In this document: positions 1 to 7,511 of the stretch, one piece after another
Layout of the letters: each line of letters starts with the position of its first letter
How positions within the stretch are numbered: the stretch's first letter is position 1
Assembly: GCF_001612785.1 (NCBI RefSeq)
Contig: NZ_BDBC01000001.1
Span: 79,113-143,112, forward strand
Source: Nocardia beijingensis NBRC 16342
GTDB taxonomy: Bacteria; Actinomycetota; Actinomycetes; Mycobacteriales; Mycobacteriaceae
Reading direction: 5' to 3'
DNA length: 64,000 nucleotides
Translations under genes and position numbers: made by a program
The notes under the pieces: model-generated
Database searches by the model: none
Told to the model about the DNA's origin: nothing
The model's input: only the letters and a program-made list of their open reading frames with translations

Positions 1-411
1 GGTCGCGAAGCGGGCTCCGCCGACTTCGGCGCCCAGCACCAGATGTGCGTGGGCATCGAGTAATTCGACCATCGCGGCGTAGAACGCGGCCAGCCGCTGC
101 GCGGCGGGAGCGCCGGGACCCAGCGGCGGCGGGCCCGAGAGCAGTTTCTCTTGCAACGTTCGCTCGTGTTCGTCCAACAGGGCCATCGCGACCGAGTGGG
201 TGTCGGGATAACGCCGATAGAGGGTGCCGCGGCCGACACCGGCGGCTTTCGCGATGTCGTCCATCGTCACCGTGCGCGGGTCGCGGTTGGCGAACAACTC
301 CGCGGCGGCGGCGAGCACTTTGGCGCGGTTGCGTGCGGCGTCCGCGCGTTCCGGCGCGGACGCCGACCGGCCCGGCCCTTGACCGGCGAGCAGGTCGGAT
401 CGGGGTTCCAT
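1..411 (-). CDS. TetR-family transcriptional regulator (C-terminus cut by window edge)
   Basis: The frame is open from an ATG at 411 down to base 1, giving 137 residues without a stop, so the gene continues outside the window. Residues 25-70 form a TetR-type helix-turn-helix (VTMDDIAKAAGVGRGTLYRRYP). The rest would be the ligand-binding domain, of which only the start is visible. It faces the azoreductase-like gene at 522, and the 110-bp gap holds a perfect inverted repeat, so it probably represses that gene and itself in response to an unknown ligand. Family is clear; the ligand is unknown. Confidence 0.85.
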   Translation of the reverse strand, partial: MEPRSDLLAGQGPGRSASAPERADAARNRAKVLAAAAELFANRDPRTVTMDDIAKAAGVGRGTLYRRYPDTHSVAMALLDEHERTLQEKLLSGPPPLGPGAPAAQRLAAFYAAMVELLDAHAHLVLGAEVGGARFAT

Positions 412-440
412 GCCGTGACTGTAGCCGATTCCGAAGGAAC

Positions 441-455
441 TGGACAATGTGTCCA
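441..455. promoter_or_regulatory. Perfect inverted repeat, probable TetR operator
   Basis: TGGACA-ATG-TGTCCA is a perfect 6-bp inverted repeat with a 3-bp spacer, between the divergent TetR gene (start 411) and the azoreductase-like gene (start 522). A weaker relative, TGGACA-TCT-CGTCCG, lies at 488-502. Position and symmetry fit an operator for the adjacent TetR protein; binding is inferred. Confidence 0.55.
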
Positions 456-521
456 CTTTGGTCGTATGGTTGGCCCGTCGAAAGAAGTGGACATCTCGTC
501 CGGTTATTCGGAGGTTCGATC

Positions 522-1169
522 ATGAGCACCTTGTTGCACCTCGACGCCAGCGCCCGGCCGCGGTCGATCAGCCGGGAATTGAGCGCCGCTTTCGCGGACA
601 CGTGGCGCGTACGGCATCCGGACGGCCGCTATCACTACCGTGACCTCGCCGCGGAGCCGGTGCCTTTCATCGGGGAGGCGTGGACCCAGCTGTGCGACGC
701 CGTGCTCGCCCTGCCGAGCACGGATCCCGAACGGCTCGGCGAATTGGTGCGCACTCCGGAACAGGCCGCCGCGTGGGAGGTCGTCGAGCCGCTGCTGGCC
801 GAGCTGCTCGCGGCGGACGTGATCCTGATCGGCACCCCGATGTACAACTACTCGATCCCGGCCTCGCTCAAAGCCTGGCTGGACCAGGTGACCTTTCCGC
901 GAATGTCGCTGGGACACCGGCGGTTCGTCGTGACGAGCGCGCGTGGCGGCGCCTATTCGCCCGGCGCTCCCAAAGCGGCCTATGACTATCAAGAACGCTT
1001 CTTGCGTGATTTCTTCGCGGGCCATTTCGGGGTGTCCGACACCGTTTTCGTGCACGCGGAGTTGGCCAACTCGCGCCAGGACCCGGCATTGGCACACTTG
1101 CGCGCCGAGCACGACAGGTCCCACGCTCACGCTCTGGCGACCGCACGTGACCTGGCCCGGGAGTACTGA
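522..1169 (+). CDS. FMN-dependent NADH-azoreductase-like flavodoxin-fold oxidoreductase
   Basis: The 215-residue product has the flavodoxin-like fold of AzoR/NQO-type enzymes. The N-terminus STLLHLDASARPRSIS carries the phosphate-binding loop for FMN, and residues about 106-118 (GTPMYNYSIPASL) are the hallmark FMN-contact segment of AzoR. Such enzymes reduce azo dyes and quinones by two electrons from NAD(P)H. The ATG at 522 is preceded by GGAGG at 510-514; upstream codons in the same frame read into the regulator region and are rejected. The SMR gene starts 1 bp after the stop, so the pair is an operon, probably induced through the divergent TetR regulator. Confidence 0.8.
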   Translation: MSTLLHLDASARPRSISRELSAAFADTWRVRHPDGRYHYRDLAAEPVPFIGEAWTQLCDAVLALPSTDPERLGELVRTPEQAAAWEVVEPLLAELLAADVILIGTPMYNYSIPASLKAWLDQVTFPRMSLGHRRFVVTSARGGAYSPGAPKAAYDYQERFLRDFFAGHFGVSDTVFVHAELANSRQDPALAHLRAEHDRSHAHALATARDLAREY

Positions 1170-1170
1170 C

Positions 1171-1491
1171 ATGAACTGGGTGGTCCTCGCCGCCGCCGGA
1201 TTGGTGGAGATCGTCTGGTCGCAGAGCATCAAACCGACCGAGAATTTCACCAGGCTCGTCCCGACCCTGATTTGTTTCGTTCTCGGCGCCACCGCCGTGT
1301 ACCTGCTGTCGCGCGCCATGCAGACCCTGCCGGTGGGCACCGCCTACGCCGTGTTCACCGGCATCGGCGCGCTCGGCGCGATCACCCTCGGCATCGTGGT
1401 CCACAAAGACCCGCTCGGTGCGGGGCGGTTGCTGGCGCTCGCCCTGATCCTCGGCGGGATCGTGCTGGCGCGGATCACGAATCCGGAGTAG
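1171..1491 (+). CDS. Small multidrug resistance (SMR) transporter, Gdx/SugE-like
   Basis: This 106-residue protein has four predicted membrane helices and the essential Glu of SMR transporters (E13 in AGLVEIVWSQ). The segment PVGTAYAVFTGIGALGA matches the Gdx/SugE (guanidinium exporter) subgroup better than the EmrE subgroup. SMR proteins work as dual-topology dimers that exchange protons for cationic substrates. It follows the azoreductase stop by one base and is cotranscribed. No guanidine riboswitch is seen upstream, so export of a small guanidinium ion is only one possibility; the regulator nearby suggests inducible export of a toxic cation. Confidence 0.85.
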   Translation: MNWVVLAAAGLVEIVWSQSIKPTENFTRLVPTLICFVLGATAVYLLSRAMQTLPVGTAYAVFTGIGALGAITLGIVVHKDPLGAGRLLALALILGGIVLARITNPE

Positions 1492-1656
1492 GACAACGCG
1501 GATTCGTCTGGCGCGCCGCGGGTTTACCGCGCGAAGCGCACGACGTGGGCGCGTGGCGCGCGAAGTCGACCCGATCGCCGAACCGGTGGGCCGGGGCGAG
1601 CCGGCCGGGGTAGGTTCGTGCTGAATCGTCAAACGATCATCGGCGAAAGGACCGTG

Positions 1657-2097
1657 ATGCCCACACGTACCGCGCGTACTGCCTGGACCGGCACCCTGCA
1701 GGAGGGTTCGGGACAGGTCGAACTGGCCAGTTCCGGGGTCGGTAAGTACGACGTGTCGTTCCCCAAGCGTTCCGCCGAGGAGGCCGACGGCACCACCAGC
1801 CCGGAGGAGCTGATCGCTGCCGCGCACTCGTCCTGCTACGCGATGGCGCTGTCGGCGCAGATCGGCAACGCGGGCGGCACGCCGGAGAGCTTGGACGTCA
1901 CCGCCGACGTGACCCTCGGCCCCGATCCGGCGGGCGGCTTCCGGATCACCGGCATCGAGCTGACCGTCCGCGGTCGCGTCTCCGGCATCGACGCCGACGC
2001 GTTCCAGGCCGCCGCCGAGGCCGCCAAGGCGGGCTGCCCCGTCAGCAAGGCGCTCGCCGGCGTCGACCACATCACCCTCGACGCCGCTCTCGCGTAG
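1657..2097 (+). CDS. OsmC/Ohr-family peroxiredoxin
   Basis: The product is 146 residues, normal for OsmC. It has the two conserved redox cysteines of the family, C60 (in SSCYAM) and C127 (in GCPVSKAL), plus the SPEELIAAAHSSC helix. OsmC proteins reduce organic hydroperoxides in the cytoplasm. The ATG at 1657 has a GAAAGGA ribosome site six bases upstream; an in-frame GTG just before it is less well placed. It is monocistronic and ends at a strong hairpin. Confidence 0.9.
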   Translation: MPTRTARTAWTGTLQEGSGQVELASSGVGKYDVSFPKRSAEEADGTTSPEELIAAAHSSCYAMALSAQIGNAGGTPESLDVTADVTLGPDPAGGFRITGIELTVRGRVSGIDADAFQAAAEAAKAGCPVSKALAGVDHITLDAALA

Positions 2098-2107
2098 CGC
2101 GCCCACT

Positions 2108-2145
2108 GGTTTCGTGCCCCTCTCCCAGGTGCGGGGCACGAAACC
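2108..2145. terminator. Bidirectional hairpin terminator
   Basis: A perfect 13-bp stem (2108-2120 with 2133-2145, core GTTTCGTGCCCC) with a 12-nt loop lies between the OsmC gene and the convergent membrane-protein gene, 11 bp after the OsmC stop. The U-tract is poor, as is common in actinomycetes. Confidence 0.7.
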
Positions 2146-2156
2146 GGTGTGCGGAG

Positions 2157-2639
2157 TCAGCGTTCGCGGAAGTATCGGCGGGCGGAGCGGGTGTAGAGAG
2201 CCGGGATGGCGATCAGTACGGCTACGACGTGAACGGTGCGAAGCGTCGCGAGCAGCAAGGCCAGGGGTGAGGCGTCCCGGAAGAGATCGCGGAATTCGTT
2301 CGCGGACATGGCCGCGGCGAGCGGCTCGATGATCAGGGACAGCAGACCGAACACGCCGATGCCGACGGTGATCAGCAGGCGGGCCCAGCGGTCGCCGCGG
2401 GTCATCCGCACCGCGACGGCCAGCACCAGCAGATAGATCGCGATGCGCAGGCCCAACCCGGTCGCCAGGCTCGTCGGGTCGGCCGTCGGGAAATCGCGGG
2501 CGGCCCGCGCGATCGCCTCGGCGGCACCCGCGACCAATGCTACGACCAGAGCGTTGAACGCGACGCCGACCGCGGGCGGCGGTCCGGAAGGGGCGGCACG
2601 CAGCGATGCGGGCCAGACGGAAAAGGCAGTGCCGGTCAT
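2157..2639 (-). CDS. Hypothetical four-helix membrane protein
   Basis: This 160-residue protein has about four hydrophobic segments (residues about 24-46, 64-82, 88-110, 124-146) and no recognisable catalytic motif. It lies 35 bp downstream of cbtA on the same strand. Its ATG (2639) sits inside the loop of a terminator hairpin, so both its expression and its exact start are in doubt; no good alternative start is present in the next 30 codons. Function unknown. Confidence 0.65.
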   Translation of the reverse strand: MTGTAFSVWPASLRAAPSGPPPAVGVAFNALVVALVAGAAEAIARAARDFPTADPTSLATGLGLRIAIYLLVLAVAVRMTRGDRWARLLITVGIGVFGLLSLIIEPLAAAMSANEFRDLFRDASPLALLLATLRTVHVVAVLIAIPALYTRSARRYFRER

Positions 2640-2654
2640 GGGACCGACACTGCC
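2621..2654 (-). terminator. Intrinsic terminator after cbtA, overlapping the next start codon
   Basis: On the minus strand a 13-bp stem (2654-2642 with 2637-2625, one G-T pair) with a 4-nt loop is followed directly by TTTT (2624-2621). This is the best-formed Rho-independent terminator in the window. The loop and 3' arm contain the ATG of the downstream membrane protein gene. Confidence 0.7.
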
Positions 2655-2674
2655 TCAATGCTTCCGAACGCGAA

Positions 2675-3481
2675 TCACCCCGCGGTAGCGGGCGCTACCG
2701 ATACCGGCGTATCGGTGCGTGTCGCGAACTCGGTGAGCGCGGCGAAGCCGAGCGCCAAGCAGGCCCACAGAGTCGCGGTCTCGGCCAGCGAGGCCACCCG
2801 GAACTGCCACAGCAGGGTGGCCGGGAAATCCGCGCTCACCTCGTTCACACCGGGCAGCAAGACGTAGCCGACCACGGTGACCAGCACGAACGCCGCGACG
2901 CCGCCGATCAGCCGGAACGTGGGCAGCTGGGTGCGCAGCGCGGTGAACGCCGCCACCGCCGCGCCGACCGCGACGATGCCGAGCACAACCGCGGCCAGCC
3001 ACAGCACAGTGCGCTCGTTGATGGTGTCCGGGTCGCCCACCGCCGGGGGGTTGGCCGGGTACTTGAAGAACGGCACCGCGACGATCGCGGCCCAGCCGGC
3101 CACACCGAGCGTCAGCGCGAGCCGTGGCCCGGACAGCGTGGTGTAGCGCCGCGCGAAGTGCGCGACCGAGGCGTAGATGGCGCCGAGGGCGAGACCGGCC
3201 GAGCCGAGGGCGAGAAACTGTCCGAACTTCTGGCCGCCGCGGCTCACCAGCGGTTCTTCCTCGTCACCGTGGGAATGCCCACCGGTCGATTCGGCGTGCT
3301 CGCCGTGCGAGTGCCCGTCCGGCGATTCGGCGTGTGAGCTGTGCGCTTCCTCGATGGCGATGGCGGCGTCCACTTTGGGTTCGCCGACGAAATACCCCAC
3401 TGTGGCGGCCAGCAGTCCGGCGATCAGACCGGCCAGCAGACCGCGCAACAGCAGTGTTCGGAGCGAGCCGATCAGTGGCAC
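2675..3481 (-). CDS. cbtA: CbtA-family cobalt transporter subunit
   Basis: CbtA is a predicted multi-pass cobalt permease used with CbtB in cobalamin-regulated uptake. The 268-residue product starts with a hydrophobic segment (RGLLAGLIAGLLAATVGYFVGEP), followed by a soluble His-rich loop at about residues 47-72 (SHAESPDGHSHGEH, then GGHSHGDEEE) suited to metal binding, then about five further helices. It starts at GTG 3481, overlapping the end of cbtB by 10 bp, so the two are translationally coupled. The upstream cobalamin riboswitch sets its regulation. Confidence 0.9.
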   Translation of the reverse strand: MPLIGSLRTLLLRGLLAGLIAGLLAATVGYFVGEPKVDAAIAIEEAHSSHAESPDGHSHGEHAESTGGHSHGDEEEPLVSRGGQKFGQFLALGSAGLALGAIYASVAHFARRYTTLSGPRLALTLGVAGWAAIVAVPFFKYPANPPAVGDPDTINERTVLWLAAVVLGIVAVGAAVAAFTALRTQLPTFRLIGGVAAFVLVTVVGYVLLPGVNEVSADFPATLLWQFRVASLAETATLWACLALGFAALTEFATRTDTPVSVAPATAG

Positions 3482-3666
3482 GGAAGCCCCAGCAGGTGGC
3501 GTCCGTCGTGCATCAGCTCGTGCAGGTACATCCCGCTGCGCGAGATGACGCCCTGATCGAAACCGACCAGGTACAGCGTGAGCAGTGCGAGAAGAACGAC
3601 ACCGACCGTGACGAGCACGGTGGCCAGGGAATCGGTTGCCCGGCTGGGTGAATGCGCGATGGCCAT
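3472..3666 (-). CDS. cbtB: CbtB-family cobalt transporter small subunit
   Basis: The 64-residue protein has one membrane helix (about residues 17-36) and the family's C-terminal histidine cluster (YLHELMHDGRHLLGLPCH), thought to bind the metal. The ribosome site AAGGAGGA is 5 bp upstream of the ATG. CbtB is always paired with CbtA, with which it overlaps here. It is the first gene after the cobalamin riboswitch. Confidence 0.92.
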   Translation of the reverse strand: MAIAHSPSRATDSLATVLVTVGVVLLALLTLYLVGFDQGVISRSGMYLHELMHDGRHLLGLPCH

Positions 3667-3692
3667 TCGAGTCCTCCTTGGGATACGCGTCC

Positions 3693-3812
3693 CTTAGGGT
3701 GGTGGCGCGACGGTGCCGGTGTCTGGCTTTCCGGCACCGGACTCGGTGCGTGGAACACAGTGGCGCGACCGCTCCGGATTCGCACCGGAATTACCGCGTC
3801 ACCCTCGCGTTT
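3693..3812 (-). ncRNA. Cobalamin (AdoCbl) riboswitch upstream of cbtBA
   Basis: Read on the minus strand, the leader shows the conserved core GGTGCGAATCCGGAGCGG (about 3786-3769), then GCGCCACTGTG, and later the B12-box element AAAGCCAGACACC (3730-3718) inside a GCCGG/CCGGC stem. The order and sequence match the cobalamin riboswitch. It ends about 15 bp before the cbtB ribosome site, so coenzyme B12 should shut down cobalt uptake, probably by hiding the ribosome site or terminating transcription. Limits are approximate. Confidence 0.9.
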
Positions 3813-3929
3813 GTCCTTCGAACTGTGACACCCGCACACCCTCGGCGTCAACCGGGTCCGGCACGGGCGTACCACGGCGTCGGGCGAGTCGCCGGGCAGG
3901 CGGGCCCGCCCGGCGGTAGGTCATCGGAC

Positions 3930-4244
3930 TCAGTTCGCGGACTTGGCGTCCACGTCGAGCACGACCTCGAACTCCAGCAGCGACGCACCCGTGGAGACCG
4001 GCTTCTGGCGCTCGCCCGCGTGCGCCTCGCGCGCGGGTCCGTCCCGCCACGCCGCGAAGGACTCTTCCGAGTCCCACTGGGTGACAACGAAATACCGCTT
4101 CTCCCCGGCCACCGGGCGCAACAGCTGGAAGCCGAGGAAGCCGGGGGAGTTCTCGACCGCGTGCGCGCGGTGGGCGAACCGCTTCTCCAACTCGGGGCCC
4201 GCGCCCTCGGGAACCTCGATCGCGTTGATCTTCACAACAGCCAT
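3930..4244 (-). CDS. mhuD: Heme-degrading monooxygenase MhuD
   Basis: The 104-residue product is nearly identical in pattern to M. tuberculosis MhuD (Rv3592), an ABM-fold enzyme that opens heme to mycobilin and frees iron without releasing CO. The residues known to hold and activate heme are all present: N7, W66 and H75. The neighbour is the Rv3591c-like hydrolase, transcribed divergently, as in M. tuberculosis. ATG 4244 gives the same length as the characterised protein. Confidence 0.93.
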   Translation of the reverse strand: MAVVKINAIEVPEGAGPELEKRFAHRAHAVENSPGFLGFQLLRPVAGEKRYFVVTQWDSEESFAAWRDGPAREAHAGERQKPVSTGASLLEFEVVLDVDAKSAN

Positions 4245-4289
4245 GTGTCCAAGCTAGCGGCTGCCGCCGAGCAGATGCTCGGTGCCTCG

Positions 4290-4295
4290 TATTGT
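4290..4295 (+). promoter_or_regulatory. -10 element of a leaderless promoter for the alpha/beta hydrolase
   Basis: TATTGT lies 7 bp upstream of ATG 4303, with no ribosome site between. This spacing is typical of leaderless actinobacterial transcripts and favours ATG 4303 over GTG 4282. Confidence 0.45.
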
Positions 4296-4302
4296 CGAAC
4301 CG

Positions 4303-5049
4303 ATGTTGCACGACGAAGGCGGAGCAGGCGCGCCGATCCTGCTGCTGCACGGACTGATGGGCAGCGCGCGCACCTGGCGCGCACAGCTGGACTGGCTGCG
4401 CGAGCACGGCCACGTCTACACCTTCGACGCCGCCGGGCACGGCAGGCCTGCTCCCGCGGAGTTGACGACCGAGGCCTTCGTCGCCGACCTCGCCGCCGGT
4501 ACCGCCGCGATCGAGGAGCCGATGGTCGTGATCGGGCACTCGATGGGGGCGCTGCACGGCTGGGTATTCGCGGCGACCCACCCCGACCGGGTACGGGCGC
4601 TGGTGATCGAGGACATCGCGCCGGATTTCACCGGCCGCACCGCGGCGCACTGGGCGGCGATGATCGAGGCGTGGCCGCAACCGTTCCCCGACGAGGAGGC
4701 CGTGCTGTCGTTCTTCGGGCCGGTCGCGGGGCGCTACTTCCTGAACGCCTTCGACCGCGGGCCGGAGGGATACCGGTTGCACGGCTCGGTCGCCACTTTC
4801 CGGGATATCTCCGAGGAGTGGGGGACGCGGAACTTCTGGCAGCACTGGCACGCGGTGCGGGTGCCCGCCCTGCTACTGGAGGGCGAGCACAGCATCACCC
4901 CGCCGGGGCAGATGCGGCAGATGGCGGCCGCCCATCCGCGCGCCGACCACGTCCTGGTGCCTGGCGCAGGCCATCTCGTGCACGACGACCAGCCGGAGCG
5001 CTACCGAGCGGAAGTCGAGCGCTTTCTACGGCGCGTGCTCGGCGGCTAG
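4303..5049 (+). CDS. Alpha/beta hydrolase, Rv3591c-like
   Basis: A 248-residue single-domain alpha/beta hydrolase. The oxyanion region is LLLHGLMGSARTW, the nucleophile elbow is GHSMGA (Ser near residue 84), and the late His is in GAGHLVHDD. A catalytic acid is likely in the LLEGEHS segment, where Glu replaces the usual Asp-containing GxxD motif. Substrate unknown. It is divergent from mhuD, the same pairing as in M. tuberculosis. The start is chosen from the promoter spacing. Confidence 0.85.
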   Translation: MLHDEGGAGAPILLLHGLMGSARTWRAQLDWLREHGHVYTFDAAGHGRPAPAELTTEAFVADLAAGTAAIEEPMVVIGHSMGALHGWVFAATHPDRVRALVIEDIAPDFTGRTAAHWAAMIEAWPQPFPDEEAVLSFFGPVAGRYFLNAFDRGPEGYRLHGSVATFRDISEEWGTRNFWQHWHAVRVPALLLEGEHSITPPGQMRQMAAAHPRADHVLVPGAGHLVHDDQPERYRAEVERFLRRVLGG

Positions 5050-5096
5050 GCGGCACGGAATCGATCGCGGCGTCTCGCGCAGGCCGGGCAGGTCGG

Positions 5097-6017
5097 TCAG
5101 CTGTCGGCTGCGGCGGCCCCGCCCTCGCCCGCCAACGCGAACAAGCCGTCGGGCGTCTGTTCGATCAAGCCGTCCACCAGCAGTGAGTCCAACGCGCGGT
5201 CGCGCTGGCCCGGGTCGCGGGTCCAGGCCAGATCCAAGCGCACCCGCTCCACCGGCCCGCTCGCGTGCCGCAGGACATCCAGCAGCCTGCCACGCGCTTG
5301 GCGGTCGGTGCCCTCGTATTTCTGCGTGCGGCGCACCACCTCGCTCACCGGCCGTCCCGCGGTGACCCACGCACAACTCGGCAAAGGGCAACGCGAGCAA
5401 TCGGGGGTGCGTGCCGTGCACACGGTCGCGCCGAGCTCCATGAGGGCGGCGGAGAACACCGCGGCGCGGTCGATCCGCAGCGGCAGCAGCGCTTCGGTCT
5501 CGGGCAGGTCCCGCGACGAGGGGTTGCCCGCTTCCGCGCGCCCGTGCACGGCCCTGGCAACCACACGGCGGACGTTCGTGTCCACCACAGGGACGCGCTG
5601 TCCGTACGCGAAACAGGCGACGGCGCGCGCGGTGTACGCGCCGATGCCGGGCAGCCCGAGCAGCACCTCCACATCCGCGGGCACCTCGTCGCCGTGCTCG
5701 CTCGCCAGCACCCTGGCGCACTCGTGCAGCCGCAGCGCACGGCGCGGATAGCCGAGCTTGCCCCAGGCGCGCAGCACTTCCGCCTGCGAGGAGGCGGCCA
5801 TCGCCGAAGGCACCGGCCAGCGCGCCACCCATTCCCGCCAGATCGGCTCGACCCGGACCACGGGAGTTTGCTGGAGCATGATCTCGCTCATCAGGATCTG
5901 CCAGGCGGTGACGCCGGGGCGGCGCCACGGCAGATCGCGCGCGGTCCGCTCGTACCAGTCCAGCAACGTGTCGGCGTCGATGCCGTTCGGTGCGCCGTTC
6001 CGCACTGTTCTCACCAT
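5097..6017 (-). CDS. mutY: A/G-specific adenine DNA glycosylase MutY
   Basis: MutY removes adenine mispaired with 8-oxoguanine. The 306-residue protein has the helix-hairpin-helix LLGLPGIGAYTARAV followed by the catalytic Asp (VVDTNVRRV), an early catalytic Glu (SEIMLQQTPV), and the [4Fe-4S] cysteines in VCTARTPDCSRCPLPSCAW. The last spacing is X4 rather than the X5 of E. coli. The C-terminal NUDIX-like 8-oxoG domain is short or absent. ATG 6017 faces canB; the two promoters share about 90 bp. Confidence 0.92.
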   Translation of the reverse strand: MVRTVRNGAPNGIDADTLLDWYERTARDLPWRRPGVTAWQILMSEIMLQQTPVVRVEPIWREWVARWPVPSAMAASSQAEVLRAWGKLGYPRRALRLHECARVLASEHGDEVPADVEVLLGLPGIGAYTARAVACFAYGQRVPVVDTNVRRVVARAVHGRAEAGNPSSRDLPETEALLPLRIDRAAVFSAALMELGATVCTARTPDCSRCPLPSCAWVTAGRPVSEVVRRTQKYEGTDRQARGRLLDVLRHASGPVERVRLDLAWTRDPGQRDRALDSLLVDGLIEQTPDGLFALAGEGGAAAADS

Positions 6018-6105
6018 CCCCGTACTACTGCCGCCAGGCGATATTTGCCCGCCCGTAACCGACCGAACTCGCTGGTAACCGTAACCGTCCTGCACAATGG
6101 TCGGT

Positions 6106-6729
6106 ATGCCGGATTCCAACCCGATCAGTGCCTGGAAGTCCCTGCGCGAAGGAAACGACCGCTTCGTCAGCGGCGCGCTGCTGCATCCTAGCCAGGGTGC
6201 CGCGGACCGGGCCAAACTCGTCAGTGGCCAGCACCCGCACGCGATCCTGTTCGGCTGCGGCGACTCCAGGGTCGCCGCGGAGTTGATCTTCGACCAAGGC
6301 CTCGGCGACATGTTCGTCGTGCGCACCGCGGGCCATGTGGTCGACAGCTCGGTGCTCGGCTCGATCGAGTACGGCGTGCAGGTGCTCAACGTGCCGCTCA
6401 TCGTAGTGCTCGGCCACGACAGCTGCGGCGCCGTGAAGGCCACCATCGACGCGCTCGACGGCGGCGAGGTGCCGGGCGGGTTCATCCGCAGCGTGGTCGA
6501 GCGGGTCGCGCCGTCCATCCTGGTCGGACGCCGCGAGGGCCTGTCCACCGTCGACGAGATGGAGGCCAGGCACGTGGTGGAGACCAGCCGCCTGCTCATG
6601 CAGCGGTCGATGATCATCTCGCAGCGGGTCGCGACCGGCGAACTCGCCATCGCCTGCGTGACCTACAAGCTGGCCGAGGGCAAGGTGCAGTTGCACCGGG
6701 TCGTCGGCAACATCGGCGAGGTGGTCTGA
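6106..6729 (+). CDS. canB: Beta-class carbonic anhydrase
   Basis: The 207-residue product matches M. tuberculosis CanB (Rv3588c, 207 residues). It interconverts CO2 and bicarbonate using zinc held by the Cys and Asp of FGCGDSR and the His and Cys of LGHDSCGA. The ATG at 6106 is chosen because CACAAT (6093-6098) lies 7 bp upstream as a leaderless -10; an in-frame ATG at 6097 overlaps that element. It sits divergently from mutY as in mycobacteria. Confidence 0.92.
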   Translation: MPDSNPISAWKSLREGNDRFVSGALLHPSQGAADRAKLVSGQHPHAILFGCGDSRVAAELIFDQGLGDMFVVRTAGHVVDSSVLGSIEYGVQVLNVPLIVVLGHDSCGAVKATIDALDGGEVPGGFIRSVVERVAPSILVGRREGLSTVDEMEARHVVETSRLLMQRSMIISQRVATGELAIACVTYKLAEGKVQLHRVVGNIGEVV

Positions 6730-6733
6730 GCCG

Positions 6734-6763
6734 CGGCACGCCCGCGCCGGGGCAGGCGTGCCG
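6734..6763 (+). terminator. Hairpin after canB
   Basis: A perfect 9-bp stem, CGGCACGCC (6734-6742) with GGCGTGCCG (6755-6763), begins 4 bp after the canB stop. No U-tract follows. Confidence 0.5.
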
Positions 6764-6852
6764 GCGGAATGTACTCGTCGCCCGCGGGTGCACGCGGCCG
6801 ACACGCCGTGCCCCTGAGACGATGCGCCCGATGGTGCCCTTACCGTTGAGAC

Positions 6853-7500
6853 GTGCTGGAACCGAATGGACCGCTGCCACCGGAGATCTACTGGCGTCGA
6901 CGCGTGTTCGCCATCGGAATCCTGGTGGTCGCCCTGGCGCTGCTGATCTGGGTCGTGCTCGCGGTCGCTCGCGGCGGCGACTCGCCCGGTGACACCGCGG
7001 CCGCTGGAACCAGTTCGGCCGTGACCAAGTCCGCCGACGCGGCGGCCAAGCCGTCGGGCCAGTCCGGCGCGCCCAAGTCCTCCGCGGCGGCCACCACCGT
7101 CGCGGCAGGCCCGTGCCCGGACCAATCGCTGGCGATCAAGGTGACCGTCGAGCAGCCCACCTACAAAACGGGCGAGCAGCCGGTGTTCGGAATCGTCATC
7201 ACCAACATCTCGGCGGTGGCGTGCACCCGCGACATGGGTTCCGGCCTCCAGCAGGTCTCGGTGCACACGCTCGACGGACAGCGGCGTCTGTGGTCGAGCA
7301 CCGACTGCTATCCGGACGGTCAGCCCGACGTCCGCACGATGGGCCGCGGTGAGCAGGCGGCGTTCACTGTCACCTGGTCGGGCACCACGTCCCAGCCCAA
7401 CTGCGCGGGCGAACGCGTCCAAGTCCCGCCGGGGCCCTACAGCGTCGTGGCGCAGCTGGGTTCGGTACGCAGCATGGCCGAGCCGTTCAACATCGCTTGA
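6853..7500 (+). CDS. Membrane-anchored extracytoplasmic protein, Rv3587c-like
   Basis: The 215-residue protein starts at GTG 6853. A short cytoplasmic stretch is followed by one transmembrane helix (about residues 19-40), an Ala/Ser/Thr/Lys-rich linker (about 43-85) and a beta-rich globular domain with four cysteines (CPDQ, ACTRD, DCYPD, NCAGE), probably forming disulfides outside the cell. By position between canB and the radA region it corresponds to Rv3587c, a conserved membrane protein of unknown function. The last codon is 11 bp from the convergent radA stop. Confidence 0.8.
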   Translation: MLEPNGPLPPEIYWRRRVFAIGILVVALALLIWVVLAVARGGDSPGDTAAAGTSSAVTKSADAAAKPSGQSGAPKSSAAATTVAAGPCPDQSLAIKVTVEQPTYKTGEQPVFGIVITNISAVACTRDMGSGLQQVSVHTLDGQRRLWSSTDCYPDGQPDVRTMGRGEQAAFTVTWSGTTSQPNCAGERVQVPPGPYSVVAQLGSVRSMAEPFNIA

Positions 7501-7511
7501 GAGGGGAGGGG

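Noticed and set aside
45..521. Upstream extension of the azoreductase-like frame
   Set aside because: It runs antisense through the TetR gene, whereas the ATG at 522 has a strong ribosome site and gives the family length.
868..2658. 596-codon open frame on the minus strand
   Set aside because: Low-complexity Arg/Gly/Pro-rich shadow of the plus-strand azoreductase, SMR and OsmC genes; no domain.
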